From: Tolypeutes matacus
Taxonomy: Eukaryota > Chordata > Mammalia > Cingulata > Chlamyphoridae
Length of the DNA stretch: 64,000 nucleotides
NCBI GenBank assembly: GCA_026826555.1
Contig: JAKSZT010053836.1
Location: 8,841,240 to 8,905,239, forward strand
Direction: 5' to 3'
A program made the position numbers and the translations under genes. Shown here piece after piece: positions 11,400 to 23,097 of the stretch. The notes below the pieces were generated by a model, which saw nothing but the letters and a program-made list of their open reading frames with translations, did no database searches and had not been told where the DNA came from. How positions within the stretch are numbered: position 1 is the stretch's first letter; each line of letters begins with the position of its first letter.

Positions 11400-11645
11400 G
11401 CAATACTCTAATAGTCTTGCATCAATGCCAAAGAGGTACATAATAGGGGGGTGTGGAAAAAATACGCCAAATGTACACGATGGACCTTAGTTAGTGCTAA
11501 GAGTTTCAGGATATTATCTCATAATCCATAACAAATGTTCCACAACGGTGTGGTGTGTTGGTGAAAGGGTGTTGTATGGGAATTCCACAAATGTGCATGA
11601 TTGTTTTGTAAGTTCACAACCTCTCTAATAAAAATATATTTGAAA
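11400..11645 (+). mobile_element. L1 3' end (L1M-like)
   Basis: An ordered 3'-terminal L1 layout: gatggaccttagttagtgc, cataacaaatgttccacaa, ttgtatgggaattcc, then tgttttgtaagttcacaa and a taataaaaata end. The tgttttgtaagttcacaa segment also appears in the short insertion at 22,364-22,512. No ORF2 sequence remains. Confidence 0.55.
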
Positions 11646-12119
11646 ACAAAAACAAAAACCCAGACAGCACCCAATCGTCTGTCCAATGAGGGAAGAAGAT
11701 GGCATTTCAGGGACAGAGGAGAGGGTCAGCATTTCTGCAGGCTGCCGGAAGCTGGTGAGGAACAGGAACCTTGGGTAAAGCCTTTGGGTTTGGCAAAAAG
11801 GCAGCGCTCGCCAGGGCTTTGGAGAGACAGCAATCCTGGCAGACAGGGAAGGCAGAAGCAGTGCTGAGAGGTGACTGGAGGTGAGGAAGTGGAAACAGCA
11901 GGCGTCACCCGCTGTCTCAGGAGGTTTATCAGTGAGAGGAAAAGGAGAAAACTGATCTCTTCAGGTGGGAGCAGATCTGAGCAGGGGCTTTTGAGCGGGG
12001 CTGTGCTCTTCTGAGAGCAGATGGGCAGAAGCTGGTGAGGAGCAAGCCGCGAAAATTAATAGAGAGGGAGGAGATAAGCGTGGGAGTGAGTTTACTGGAG
12101 CTGGGAAAGGATGAAATCT
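11646..12119. other. Single-copy or very old repeat sequence, no gene seen
   Basis: This is purine-rich sequence with no recognised family and no convincing frame. Confidence 0.3.
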
Positions 12120-12730
12120 AGTGTGCAGGTGAAAAGTGGTTTTTTTTGGTTTTTTTTTTTAATTTTTAATGAAAAAGCTGTGCGTGCTTACAGTAAAAAG
12201 TCAGAGAATAAAAAGGTGTCACTCCCACTTTGCCCAGAGGCAGCTGTTGGTGCCAGTTCCTTATGCATCCTGCAGAAATACTCTATGACTCTATGCATAT
12301 ACAATGTCTGTGCGTCTGGGCGCGTGTGTACAATCCCAGTTGCTTTTTCATAAACAAAATTAGGAGCACACATAGTTCTGCATCTTGCTGTTTTACATTT
12401 TATAAATAAGCTTTAGAGATCAGTTCCTATCGGTACTTAAGGAGCTACCTAATTATTTTTAATGGCCACATATTTTTTAATGAGCTATAATTTTTGTACC
12501 AGCCCCAACTTCACAGACATTTAGGTTGTTTTAGGTGTTTTAGTATTACACACAAACATTGCAGGGAATATGTTATACAACTATTTTATACAAAATAAGA
12601 TAAACTCCTGTCTGTAGGATTGCCAGGTCAAAGGACCTGGATGAATTTGAATTGTTTACACCTACCCAAGTTGCCTTCCAAGAGGTGGTATTGGTTTTAT
12701 CGATGTGTACTCCCACCGGTGGTTCATTAA
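12120..12730 (-). mobile_element. Old L1 3'-UTR fragment (L1ME-like)
   Basis: The antisense sequence is in the order typical of L1ME tails: tttaggttgttttaggtg, then ttttagtattacacac, then tgtaggattgccaggtcaaagg, then tgccttccaagagg and ctcccaccggtgg. It is heavily diverged, and no open reading frame is retained. Confidence 0.55.
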
Positions 12731-14364
12731 ACATTCGGAAAAACTTTTTATTAAAATATTAAATACACACAGAGAAGTACATAAATCAATCTTTTTATTT
12801 TCTGTTTAATATTTTTATATATTCCTATTTGGTTTTTTCTTTTTATATATTAATAATTTGTGTAATAAAAACTGCACATAGTTAAAGTGTACAATTTGAT
12901 GAGTTTGACATATGACATATGTTCACGATAATGCTTGAACATTTGCTATGGTCAGGTTTTATTTTACTCATTCCAGTAGGTGTGTGGTGGTATACCAATG
13001 TATGTTTCATTTGTATTTCCCTAATGACTAATGATGTTGGGCATCTTTTCATGAATTTATTTGCCATCCATATGTATCCTCTGGCAAAGTAGCTTGGCCT
13101 TTCAATATTGAGTATTAAGAGGTCTTTATATAATAGAGATACAAGTCCTTTTTTGGATATATAATTACTAATATTTTCTCCTATGCTGTTAGTTGCCTTT
13201 TCATTTTCATAAAGTGTCCTTTGAAAGGCAAAAGCTTTAATTTTGAATGAAATCCAATTTGTTGATGTCATCTCTTTTTTCGGTTGTGCTTTGTATGTCC
13301 TGTTTAAGAAATCTACGTGAAACTCAAAGTCACTTAGATTTTCTCTTATCTTTACTTCTTAAAGTTTTAGCATTTACATTTAGGTCTACCATCTATTCTG
13401 AGTTAATCTTTTGTATATGGTGTGAGGTTAGAGAAGAGGTTTATTTTTGCATGTGGCTATCCAGTTGTTCCAGCACCATTTGTTTAATAGAGTACACTTT
13501 CTCCTTTGAATTGGCTTGGCACTTAGGTCGGAATCAAATAGAAACAGTAGGTGTATTTCTATACCATATATCCTGTTACATTGATCTGTATGTCTATCTC
13601 ACACTAATACAACACTGTCTTCATGATTGTAGCTTTATAATAAGTCTTGAAATCATTTAGTATAAGTCCTCTAACTTTTTTCTTTTTGTTCAAAGTTTTT
13701 TGACTGTTCTAAGTCAACACTGTACCAATGTTGCATAGAAGTGGTGAGAGAAGACATGCTTGCTTAGTTCCTGAGCGTGGGGTAAGAATTTAGTCTTTCA
13801 TCATCAAGCATGATATTAGTTTTAGGCTTTTCATAGATGTCCTTTATTAGATTGAGAATGTTCTCTTTTAGTCACAGTTTGTTGGGCTTTTTTTTTTTTT
13901 TTTTTTTTTTAATCACTAATGATGCTGGACTTTTTCAAATATTTTTCCTACATCTATCAAGGTGATCATTTTTCCCTCTGTTAAAATCATGAGTTACATT
14001 GACTGATTCTCAGTTATTAAACCAACCATACATTCCTGGGTTAAACCCAAGTTGGTCATATCTTTTATTTGTGAGACTTGATTTGCTAAAATTTTGTTTT
14101 AAATTTTTGCATCTATGCGCATGAGGGATATTGGTCCTGTAGTCTTCTTATTTTGTTATATTTTGTCTAGTTCTGATGTCAGAGTAATGCTGGCTTCACA
14201 AAATGAGTTAGAAGTTATTCTCTTAAGTTTTCTAGAAAAATTTATGTATATTTAGTATTATTTGTTTCTTAACAAATAAGCTGTCTGGGTCTAAAATTTT
14301 CTTTGTGAAAAAAAATTTTTATTACAAATTCAAATGATTTATTTGCTATAGGGGTATTTAATTA

Positions 14365-14449
14365 TTTTACCGGGAGGTCCTGGGGATCGAACCCGGGTCC
14401 CTCCATATGGCAGACGGACGCCCAACCATTTGAGCCACATCTACCCCCC
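14365..14449 (-). mobile_element. DAS-type SINE with perfect 12-bp target duplication
   Basis: The SINE body in antisense (cgggaggtcctggggatcga onward) is flanked by ggtatttaatta at 14,353-14,364 and at 14,450-14,461. The duplication is exact, so boundaries are accurate to the base. Confidence 0.93.
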
Positions 14450-15095
14450 GGTATTTAATTATGTATCTATTCTTGAATGTCCTTGTTTATTTGCGTCTTT
14501 CAGAGAATTTGTCTATTTCATATAAACTGTCAAGTTTATTGGCATTAACGTGGTCATAATATTCTGTTATTATCCTCTGTGTGCCTATACAACCTATAGC
14601 AATGTGCCTGCCCTCGTTCCTGATACTGGTCGTTTGTGTTTTTTTCTCTTTTTTTCTGATTGGTCTGACTAGAGGCTTATGATTGTATTAATCTTCTCAA
14701 AAAAACAGCTTTTGGATTTGTGGATGTTCTCTATTGGTTTTCTCTTTCTAGTTCACTGTTTTATGCTCTTATCTTTATTATTGTCTTTGTTCTGCTGATT
14801 TTGGGCTTAATTTGTTCTCCTTTTTCTAACTTTTTAAGATGGACGCTTGGGTCACTGATTTAACACTAGGTTTCTTTCCTAATATAGGCACATAGAATTA
14901 CAAGTTTCCTGCCAAGCACTGCTTTAACTGACTCCTCTAAATTTGGTTTGTTCTTTTTCCATTCTGTTTAGTTCAAATAATTTCTAATTTCCCCTTTCAT
15001 TTCTTCTCTGTGCCTGGGTTATTCAGACATGTGTTATTAGGTTTCCAAATATCAGAGATTTTCCAAATATGCTTCTGTTACTAATTTCTAATTTA

Positions 15096-15195
15096 GGGGG
15101 AGCCATTATAGTTCAATGGTTGAGCACTGGCTTCCAAATTTCGAGGTCCCGAGTTCAGTTCTTGGACCCAGTACCTCAAAAAACAAAACAAAAAC
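15096..15195 (+). mobile_element. DAS-type SINE with perfect 11-bp target duplication
   Basis: This is in the sense orientation: ggggagccattatagttcaa head, gagttcagttcttgg in the B-box position, and an A-rich tail. Direct repeats tttctaattta lie at 15,085-15,095 and 15,196-15,206. The head differs from the copies at 4503 and 14,365, so this is a different subfamily. Confidence 0.88.
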
Positions 15196-15724
15196 TTTCT
15201 AATTTAATTCAATTTTAGAATTAAAAAATATTTTGTGTGACTTGAATAATTTTATATTTATTGAAATTTGTTTTATGTCCCAGTTATGATCTATCTTGGT
15301 ATATGTTCTGTGTGGCCTTGAAAAGAAAGTATATTCTGATGTTGCTGGGTAGAATGCTTTATAAATGCCAATTAGGTCAGTTTGTTTGATCGTTTTGTTC
15401 CTATTTTCTATATGCTTTCTGATTTCCCACCTATTTACTTTATCAAATGTTTAGAAAAACTCAGACTATAATTAGAGAGTTATTTCTCTTTCCAGTTTTA
15501 CCAGGTTTTCATTTACGTAGTCTGAAACTCTATTAAGTGCATATCATATAGGATTGTTATGTCCTCTTCATGAATGACTTCATGCCGTTATAAAATATCC
15601 TTGGAAATATACTTTTTTTTTTTTCAGGAATCTACTTAGCCTGATATTAATGTAGTTCTTCCAGCTTTCTTTTGACTAGTATTGGCCTGAATTGTGTTTA
15701 TTTACTTTTTGCATTTATAAATTT

Positions 15725-18212
15725 TATTTTTACACCTTTTATCGAAATAGAAAATTCATCCTTTTAAAGTGTTCAAGTTAGTGGTTTTTGGTATATTCAC
15801 AAAGTTGTGCAACCATCATCAGTATCTAATTCCAGAAAACTTTTACAATGCCCCCATCCTGCAAAAAATCTGTACACATTAGTAGTTACTCCCTATTGCC
15901 TCTTCCCTCCAGTTCCTGACAACCACTAATCTACTTTCTGTCTCTATATATTTGCCTATTCTGGGCATTTTATAAAAATGAAATCCTATTATATGTGATC
16001 TTTTGTGTCTGACTTCTTTCATTTAGCATAACGTTTTCAAAGTTCATTCATGTTGTAGCATGTATCAGTATGTCATTCCTTGTCACTGCCAAATAATCTT
16101 CTATTTTGTGGATCTACCACATTTTGTTTATCCTTTCATCAATTGATGGACATTTGGGTTGTTTTACTTTTTGAATATTATGAACAATGTTTTATGAATA
16201 TTCATGTACAAGTTTTTATGTGATATATGTTTTTAATTCTCTTGGGTATATATCTAGGAGTAGAATTATGGATCATATAGTAACTCTATGTTTAACCTTT
16301 TGGGTTTGCGGTTTTCCAAATCAGCAGCATCTTTTCACATTCCCACCATTAATGTGTGAGGGTTCTGATTTCTCTACATCCTCACCAGCACTTGCTATTG
16401 ACAGTCTTTTTTATTATACTCATTTTAGTGAATATGAAGTGGTATCGATTTGCATTTCCCTATTGACTAAATATGTTGAGCACCTTTTCATGTGCTTGTT
16501 GGCCATTTGTATATCTTCTTTGGAGAAATGTCAATTCAAATCCTTTGCCCAGTTCTCAATTAGATTATTTTCTCTTTTTATTATTGAGTTATGAGTTTTT
16601 TATATATTCTGGATGCTAGACCCTTATCAGTTAAATGATTTGCCAATATCTTCTCCCATTTTGTGGGTCTTTTGATAGAGTTTTTTGAAATGCAAAGGTT
16701 TTGATTTTGATGAAGTCAAAAATTTCCATTTTTTATTTGCTTATTTGTGCTTTTGATGCCACATTTATGTAATCATTGCCTAATCCAAGGTCAAAACATT
16801 TACATGTATATTTTCTTCTAAGAATTGTATAGTTTTAGCTCTTACCATTAGATCTTTGTTCCATTTTGAGTTAATTTTTGAATATGGTAAGGGGTAGGAG
16901 TTCAATTTCATCCTTTTGTAGGTGGTTATACCATTCTACCACCATTCATTGAAAAGACTAGTCTTTCCTTATTGTATTATCTTGACACCCTTGTCAAAAT
17001 TCAATTGCCCATAAATATATGGGTTTATATATGACCATAAATACACATCTATTCTTATGCCTGTATTACAGTCTCTATTAAAAGTTACAACTTTTTGAGA
17101 AATTCTGAAATCCAAAGTGTGAGTTCTCCAACATTTTTTTAAAAAATTAAGATTGTTTTGGCTATTTATATATAAGTCATACACTGTTCTTATGAATTTT
17201 AGGATCAGCTTGTCAATCTCTGCCCAAAAAAGCCAGCTGAGATTTTCATAGGGATTGCATTCAGTCTCATGGATCGATATGGGGGGTATTGCCATTTTAA
17301 TAACATTGTCTACCATTACATGAGCACAAGATATCTTTCAATTTATTTAAATCTTTCAAATTTTCTTTCAATGATATTTTGTGGTTTTCAGTGTACAAGT
17401 CTTGTACCTCTTTTACTTAATTTATTCCTAAGTATTTTATTGTTCTTAGATTTTATAGTTTTGTGTTGTTTTGTTTGGGTGGATTCTTTAGGACCTTTGT
17501 ATAGATAATAATGACATCTTTAAATAGAGATCGTTTTATTTCTTCATTTCCAGTTCGGATAACATTTATTTCTTATTTCTGAGGAGTATTATTCTGTAGA
17601 TTTCTTTACTTATGATGTCTTTGGTTTTGGTATCAGGTTAATATTTGCCTCATAGGATGAGTTTTGAAATGTTCCCTCCTCTTCTATTTTTTGGAAGACT
17701 TTGTGAATGATAGGCATTAAGTTCTTAAATTTTTGGTAGAATTCACTAGTGAAGCTATTTGTTCCTATTTGTTTTATTTATGGGAAGCTTTTGTTTACTA
17801 ACTCAACCTCTTTGCTTGTTGTAGGTCTATTTAGATATTCTTTTTCTTCATGAATCAATTTTAGTAGTTTGTGTATCTCCAGGAATTTGTCTTTTCATCT
17901 AGGTTATCTAATTTCTCGTCAAAAATTAATTATAATATCCCTTTATAATCATTTCTGTAGAGTTGTTGGTAATATCTCTTCTTTCATACCTAATTCCAAC
18001 AATTTGATCTTCTCTATATTTTGGTCAAGCTAGCTAGAATTTTGTTGTTCTTTTAAAAGAATGAGCTTTTGTTTCATTTATTTTCTCTTTTGTTTATTCT
18101 CTATTTCATTTATTTCCATTCTAATCATTATTTGGTTTAGTCTGGTCTTTTCTATCAAGTTTCTTAAGGTGAAAGTTTGGGATATTAATTAGAGATCTTT
18201 TTTTAATAAATC
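15725..18212 (-). mobile_element. L1M-like element, 3' part (3' UTR and ORF2), split by L1-A
   Basis: Antisense L1. The 3' UTR (about 15,735-16,580) carries the segments caaccatcatcagtatctaa, gacaaccactaatctacttt and gatggacatttgggttg. Degenerate ORF2 follows from about 16,590. The sequence stops at gagatct near 18,205 inside ORF2 and resumes at about 25,029 with the next part of the same gene (cagctgtaaattttcc). The two pieces are therefore one element separated by L1-A. Confidence 0.8.
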
Positions 18213-18931
18213 AATTTTATTGATACACATTAATAAAGCATAAATCCATCCAAAGTATACAATCAATGGTATTTGGTATAATCACATAGTTGTGCATACA
18301 TCACTTCAATCATTATTAAGAGTATTTTCATTATTCTGATAATAATAATAATACTAAACAGACAAACAAAACCCTATCACCTCTCAATCACTCTATGCTT
18401 CCCCTACCATATATATCTGCTATTCTGTTTCTGCCTCTCTAATTTATTTGTATTTATATTTTGTAAAAACAGTCTTATATATGCAATATTACCCATATTT
18501 TATATGAGGTTTCACTAGTTTATCCATTCCCATGTTACAGTTTTTAGCTTTCCTGCTAGTAATATACATGTCCTTAGACTTTTCCTTTCAACCACAGTCA
18601 TACACAAATAATAGCTCTACTAATTACACTATGATGTGCTTTCACCATTTCTATTCATTTCCAAAGATTTACAAACAACTTTTTTACCAATTCTGCACAG
18701 ATTACCTTTCATCTTTTCATTCTCTATCCTCATTCTATTTTCTGGTGACCATATTTTGATTATTAACTCTATGAGTTTACAAAATATATTTAGTTCATAA
18801 TAGCACAAAAATACAGCATTTGTCCTTTTGTGTCTGGCTTGCTTCACTCAACATAATATCCTCCAGGTTCATCCATTTGTCATATGTGTCACGACTTCAT
18901 TTCTTCTTACAACTGCATAATATTTCATCAT
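18213..18931 (-). mobile_element. 3' UTR of L1-A
   Basis: An A-rich end in antisense is followed by the L1 tail arrangement, for example tcacatagttgtgcatacat, then tgtgtctggcttgcttcact, ataatatcctccaggttcatcc and cataatatttcatcatg. It continues on the far side of the inserted LTR at about 19,323. Confidence 0.6.
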
Positions 18932-19322
18932 GTGTAGTTTGGGATAAGTCTCATCTCTCTCCCAGGGCTTGTTCTCTCCTGGGCTCAGCTGCTCTGTTCT
19001 CTTCACAAGATCAGCTATAAACTACCAGGCTTTCTAGGCTTTGTCTCTCTCCTTGGGGTTCAATTCTCTCCCGGCTCAGCTGCTCTGCTCTCTCCCATGT
19101 GCTTCCTTCCCACGCTCCAACTCAAAACTCCAACCTCCCTTCTCTGCAGTGCGGTTTCTCTGTGAGTCCCCTCCCACCAAGGGGGCAGGGACTCAACGTT
19201 CTACTGATGTGGCCCAATCAAAACCCTAACCATACTTTAATCACACCCAGAGGAACAGACCAGTTTACAAACATAATCCAATATCTATTTTTGGAATTCG
19301 TAAATAATATCAAACTGCCACA
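18932..19322 (-). mobile_element. MaLR/ERVL-like LTR, truncated, inserted in L1-A
   Basis: This aligns in order with the right-hand 390 bases of the LTR at 57,558-58,234: the caggctttctaggctttgt and ctctcccggctcagctgctc region, then gatgtggcccaatcaaaacc, then ggaacagaccagtttacaaa and ggaattcgtaaataatatc. It ends at a ccaca compatible with an LTR start on the minus strand. The poly(A)-signal end present in the longer copy is missing on the left. Confidence 0.65.
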
Positions 19323-19351
19323 ATGTGTTTCTTTGCAATTTCTATTTCTTC

Positions 19352-19430
19352 TTTGGACAATTATACAAAATTATACAAAATTTGGACAATTATACAAAAT
19401 TTGTATACAAATTATACAAAATTGGACAAA
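19352..19430. repeat. Short slippage minisatellite in L1-A
   Basis: Variants of ttatacaaaat and ttggacaattatacaaaa are repeated about five times in tandem and partly interleaved. L1-B (about 49,838-49,850) has a single ttggacaatt at the matching place, so the expansion is local. Confidence 0.75.
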
Positions 19431-20115
19431 ATACTCAAGTATTTTGCACATTTTTTAATCTGGTAGTTTGGGTTTTTTATTGTTGAGTTGTAGTGTCTCT
19501 TTATATATCATGGATATTAAACCCTTAGCGGGTATGTGATTTCCAAATATTTACTCCCATTGTGTAGGCTGCCTTTTCATCCTTTTGACAAAATCTTTTG
19601 AGGTGCAAAATTGTTTAATTTTTAGGAGGTACCATTTATCCATGTTTTCTTTTGTTGCTTATGCTTTGGGTGTAAGGTTTAAGAAACTACTGACTACCAC
19701 AAGATCTTGAAGATGTTTTCCTACATTTTCTTCTAGGAGTTTTATGGCTGTTGCTTTTACATTAGGTCCTTGAGCCATGTTGAGTTAATTTTTATATAAA
19801 GTATCAGATTGGGGTCCTCTTTCTTTCTTTTGGATATGGCTATCCAGTTCTTCCAACACCATTTATTGAATAGACTGTTCTGGTCCAGATGGGAGGGCTT
19901 AACAGCTTTGTCAAAAGTCACTAGACTGTAGATGTGTCTATTTCTGAGTTCTCAGTTTGGTTCCATTGGTCAAAGTCTGTCTTTATGCCAGTACCATGCT
20001 CTTTTTACCACTGTAGCCAAGTAATATGCTTTAAAGTCAGGAAGTAGAGTCCTCCAACTTTGTTCTTCTTTTTCAAGACATTTTGGCTATTTAGGCCCCT
20101 TACTCTTCCAAATAA

Positions 20116-20198
20116 TTTTTTTGAGGTACCAGGGCCAGGGATTGAACCCAAGACCTCATATTTGGGAAGCTGGCGCTCAACCACTAAGCCACATTGGG
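20116..20198 (-). mobile_element. DAS-type SINE in L1-A ORF2, perfect 12-bp duplication
   Basis: In antisense, tttttttgaggtaccaggg leads into attgaacccaagacctcat and the tRNA-like head. The direct repeat tcttccaaataa lies at 20,104-20,115 and 20,199-20,210. Removing one repeat and the SINE restores continuous L1 sequence, as seen at 52,730-52,750 in L1-B. The variant gtaccagggccaggg marks the subfamily seen in the second half of the dimer at 59,946. Confidence 0.9.
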
Positions 20199-20420
20199 TC
20201 TTCCAAATAAATTTGATAATTGGCTTTTCCATTTCTGCAAAAAAAGGCTGTTGGGATTTTGATTGGTATTACATTGAATTTTTAAATCCGTTTGGGTAGA
20301 TTGACATCTTAACGAAATTTAGTCTAACAGTCCATGAACATGGAATGTCCTTCCATTGATTGAAGTCTTTTTCATTTCCTTTTAGCAATGATATGCAGTT
20401 TTCTGAATAATGTCCTTTAT

Positions 20421-20799
20421 TTTTTTTTTTTTTTTTTTATTATGGGTAAAAATCAAAATTCTCACAATACATACAAACATTTGTAAAATGATATATAAAT
20501 ATATATGCATATATGTGTATTTGCTTACAAAAATGTTATTTTTTTTATATATATATATATATATACATATATTTTAAGAGGTGCTTAGATTACCTAAAAT
20601 ATTATATGGAACCCACTCGGATTCCCATGTTGCCCACCTCCCACACCTCCCACCACATCCAACACAAACATCTCACACCTTATACAAAAATCAACTCAAG
20701 ATGGATCAAAGATCTAAATATAAGAGCCAAAACCATAAAAACCTTGGAAGATAATGTAGGGAAGCATCTACAGGACCTTGTAATAGGAAATGGTTTCAC
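20421..20799 (-). mobile_element. Young L1 fragment with an inverted 5' part (twin priming)
   Basis: The left part (20,421-20,676) is a minus-strand L1 3' end: poly-T followed by the reverse complement of the 3'-UTR stretch also present at about 610-850. The right part (20,677-20,799) is plus-strand ORF2 C-terminal sequence, translating as [15 protein letters not shown] and [18 protein letters not shown] 16-bp target duplication, gaataatgtcctttat, lies at 20,405-20,420 and 20,800-20,815. One duplication around two oppositely oriented parts is the signature of a single twin-primed insertion. Confidence 0.9.
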
Positions 20800-22363
20800 G
20801 AATAATGTCCTTTATATCCTTGTTTAAGTTTATTCCTAAATATCTGATTCTTTCAGTCACTATTGTAAATGGAATTTTTCTCTGATTTCCTCCTCAGATT
20901 TCTCAGCTGTAATGTATAGAGTGCTATTGATTTTTGTGTATTAATCTTACATCCTGCCACTTTGCCGAACTCGTCTATTAGTACTAGTAGCTTTGTTGTG
21001 TATTTTTCAGGATGTTCTAGATGTAGAATCATATCATCAGTGAATAGCAAAAGTTTTACTTCTTCCTTATCTATTTGGGTGTCTTTTATTGCTTTATCTA
21101 GCCTAATTGCTCTAGCTAGAACTTCTAGCACAATATTGAATAACAGTTGTAGAGTGGGCATCCTTGTCTTATTCCTGATTTCAGCAAGAAAGCTTTCTTT
21201 CACCGTTGAATACAATGCTAGCTGTAGGTTTTTCATATATGCACTTTACCATACTGAGAAAGCTTCCTTCTATTTGAAACTTTTGGGGTGTTTTTCAAGA
21301 AAGGATGTTGTATTTTGTCAAATACCTTTTCTGCATCAATCGAGAGGATCGTGTGATTTTTCTTCTTCAATTTACTAATATGGTTTATTATACTAATTGA
21401 TTTTCTTGTGTTGAACCATCCTTGCATACCTGGGTTAAAATTCACTTGATCATGGTGTATAATTCTTTCAATGGGATTTTGGATTTGGTTTGCAAGTATC
21501 TTGTTGAGGATTTTTGCATCTATATTAATTAGAGATATTGGTCTGTAATTTTCTTTATCTGGTTTTGGTATTAGGGTGATGTTGGCTTCATAGAATGAAT
21601 TTGGTAGAGTTCTCTCCTGTTCAATTTTTTGGAAGAGCTTGACCAAGTTTGGTATTAGATCGTCTTTGAATGATTCATAGAATTCAACTGTGAAATCATC
21701 TGGTCCTGGGCTTTTAATCTTTGGAAGGTTTTTGCTGACTCTTTGAATCTCTTTCCTTGTGATTCATTTGTTGAGGTCTTCTATTTCTTCTAGGGTCAGT
21801 GTAGGTTGTTTGTGAGTTTCTAGGAATTTGTCCATCCCCTCTACACTGTCTAATTTTTTGGTGTAATGTTCTTCATAGTATCCTCATATGATCTCTCTTA
21901 TTTCTGTGTAGTCAGATGTAGTGGCCCCCCTCATTTCTGATTTAACTTATTTGCATCTTCTCTCTTTTTTCCTTTGTCTGTCTAGCTAAGGGTTTGTCTA
22001 TTTTGTTGACCTTCTCAAAGAAACAACTTTTGGATTTGTTGATTTTCTCTATTGGTGTTTTGTTCTTGATTTCATTTATTTCTGCTCTGATCTTTACTAT
22101 TTCTTTCCTTCAGCTTGGTTTGGAATTAGTTTGCTGTTGTTTTTCTATTTCCTCCAAGTATGCAGTTAGATCTTCAATTTTAGCTCTTTTTTCTTTTGTA
22201 ATGTAAGCATTGAGGACTATAAAATTCCCTTTTAGCACTGCCTTTGTGGTGTCCCATAAGTTTTGATATGTTGTGTCCTTATTTTCATTCATCTTAAGAT
22301 ATTTACTGAATTCTCTTGCAATTTCTTCTTTGACCCATTGGTTATTTAAAAGTGCCTTGTTTA

Positions 22364-22512
22364 TGCAAAGTATTTGTGGTGGGGTGATGTGTGGGAGCCC
22401 TGTATGATGCTATGCATGTTTGTTTTGTAAGTTCACAATGTTTACTGAACACTTATTGTTTATGTATGTTCATGTATGAATGATATACTTCAATAAATTG
22501 TTTTTTTTTAAA
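22364..22512 (+). mobile_element. Short 5'-truncated L1 3' end in L1-A
   Basis: About 150 bp of L1 3'-terminal sequence (tgtgggagccctgtatgatg, tgttttgtaagttcacaa, caataaattg) end in an A/T-rich tail. The flanks aaaagtgccttgttta (22,348-22,363) and aaaagagtgcattgttta (22,513-22,530) are near-identical target copies. L1-B at 53,190-53,215 reads through this point without interruption, confirming an insertion. Confidence 0.7.
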
Positions 22513-22917
22513 AAAAGAGTGCATTGTTTAATCTCCATATATTTATGAATTTTCCCTTTTTCCATCCATAATTGATTTCTAGCTTAATTCCATTATGATC
22601 AGAGTAAGTGTTTTGTTTAATTTTAATCTTTAAAAATTTTTTGAGACCTGTCTTATGATGCAACATATGGTCTATCCTGGAGAAGGATCCATGAGTGCTT
22701 GAAAAGTATGTATATCCTGATGTTTTGGGGTGCAATGTTCTATATGTATCTGTTAGGTCTAATTCATATATCATATTTTTCAAGTTCTTTGTTTCTTTAT
22801 TTACCCTCTGTCCAGATGTTTTAGCCAATGCTGAGAGTGGTGTTTTGAAGTCTCCAAGTATTTTTGTGGAAACATCTATATCTCCCTTCAGTTTTGCCAG
22901 TGTGTGTCCCATGTATC

Positions 22918-23097
22918 TTTTTTTTTTTTTCCCCCAGGGGAGAGTGTGAATGCAGTCCTCCACTACCACAAATTATGCAGTCGAGTTTCCCACATTTGGG
23001 GAAATCACAGAGGTCAGTACATCCGGAGTGTAATGGATAAGCCTCGCCCTATGAAAACCACCTTCATGATCATGGTATCTCCCCTGCCACGTAAGTA
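22918..23097 (-). pseudogene. RNU1 (pseudogene): U1 snRNA retropseudogene with poly(A) and target duplication
   Basis: The minus strand from 23,097 to 22,935 reads as complete U1 small nuclear RNA, about 164 nt, the spliceosomal RNA that pairs with the 5' splice site. Visible parts are the 5' end tacttacgtggcaggggaga, the stem-loop II region gggcgaggcttatccatt, the Sm-site segment aatttgtggtag and the 3' end ctctcccctg. It is followed by an A tail (22,918-22,930 in reverse). The 15-bp direct repeat tgtcccatgtatctt flanks it at 22,905-22,919 and 23,098-23,112. The splice-site recognition segment reads acttacgtg where U1 has acttacctg. There is no sign of a U1 promoter, because the flanks are L1 ORF2. 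This is a processed copy made by L1 machinery and is not expected to be expressed. Confidence 0.95.

Larger units (their letters stand above)
12731..15724 (-). mobile_element. Old L1 (L1M-like), ORF2 region, decayed
   Basis: Antisense L1 running from 3'-UTR remnants (about 12,735-12,960) through the ORF2 C-terminal part (ctatccagttgttccagcacc at 13,457 onward), the reverse transcriptase region (about 13,700-14,700) and the endonuclease region (about 14,750-15,720). Two SINEs (14,365-14,449 and 15,096-15,195) and a poly-T run (about 13,889-13,911) interrupt it. All frames are broken by stops, so the element is dead. Confidence 0.8.

Noticed and set aside
13889..13911. Poly-T run as a possible retroposon tail
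   Set aside because: L1 sequence appears continuous on both sides, so simple slippage expansion is the better explanation.
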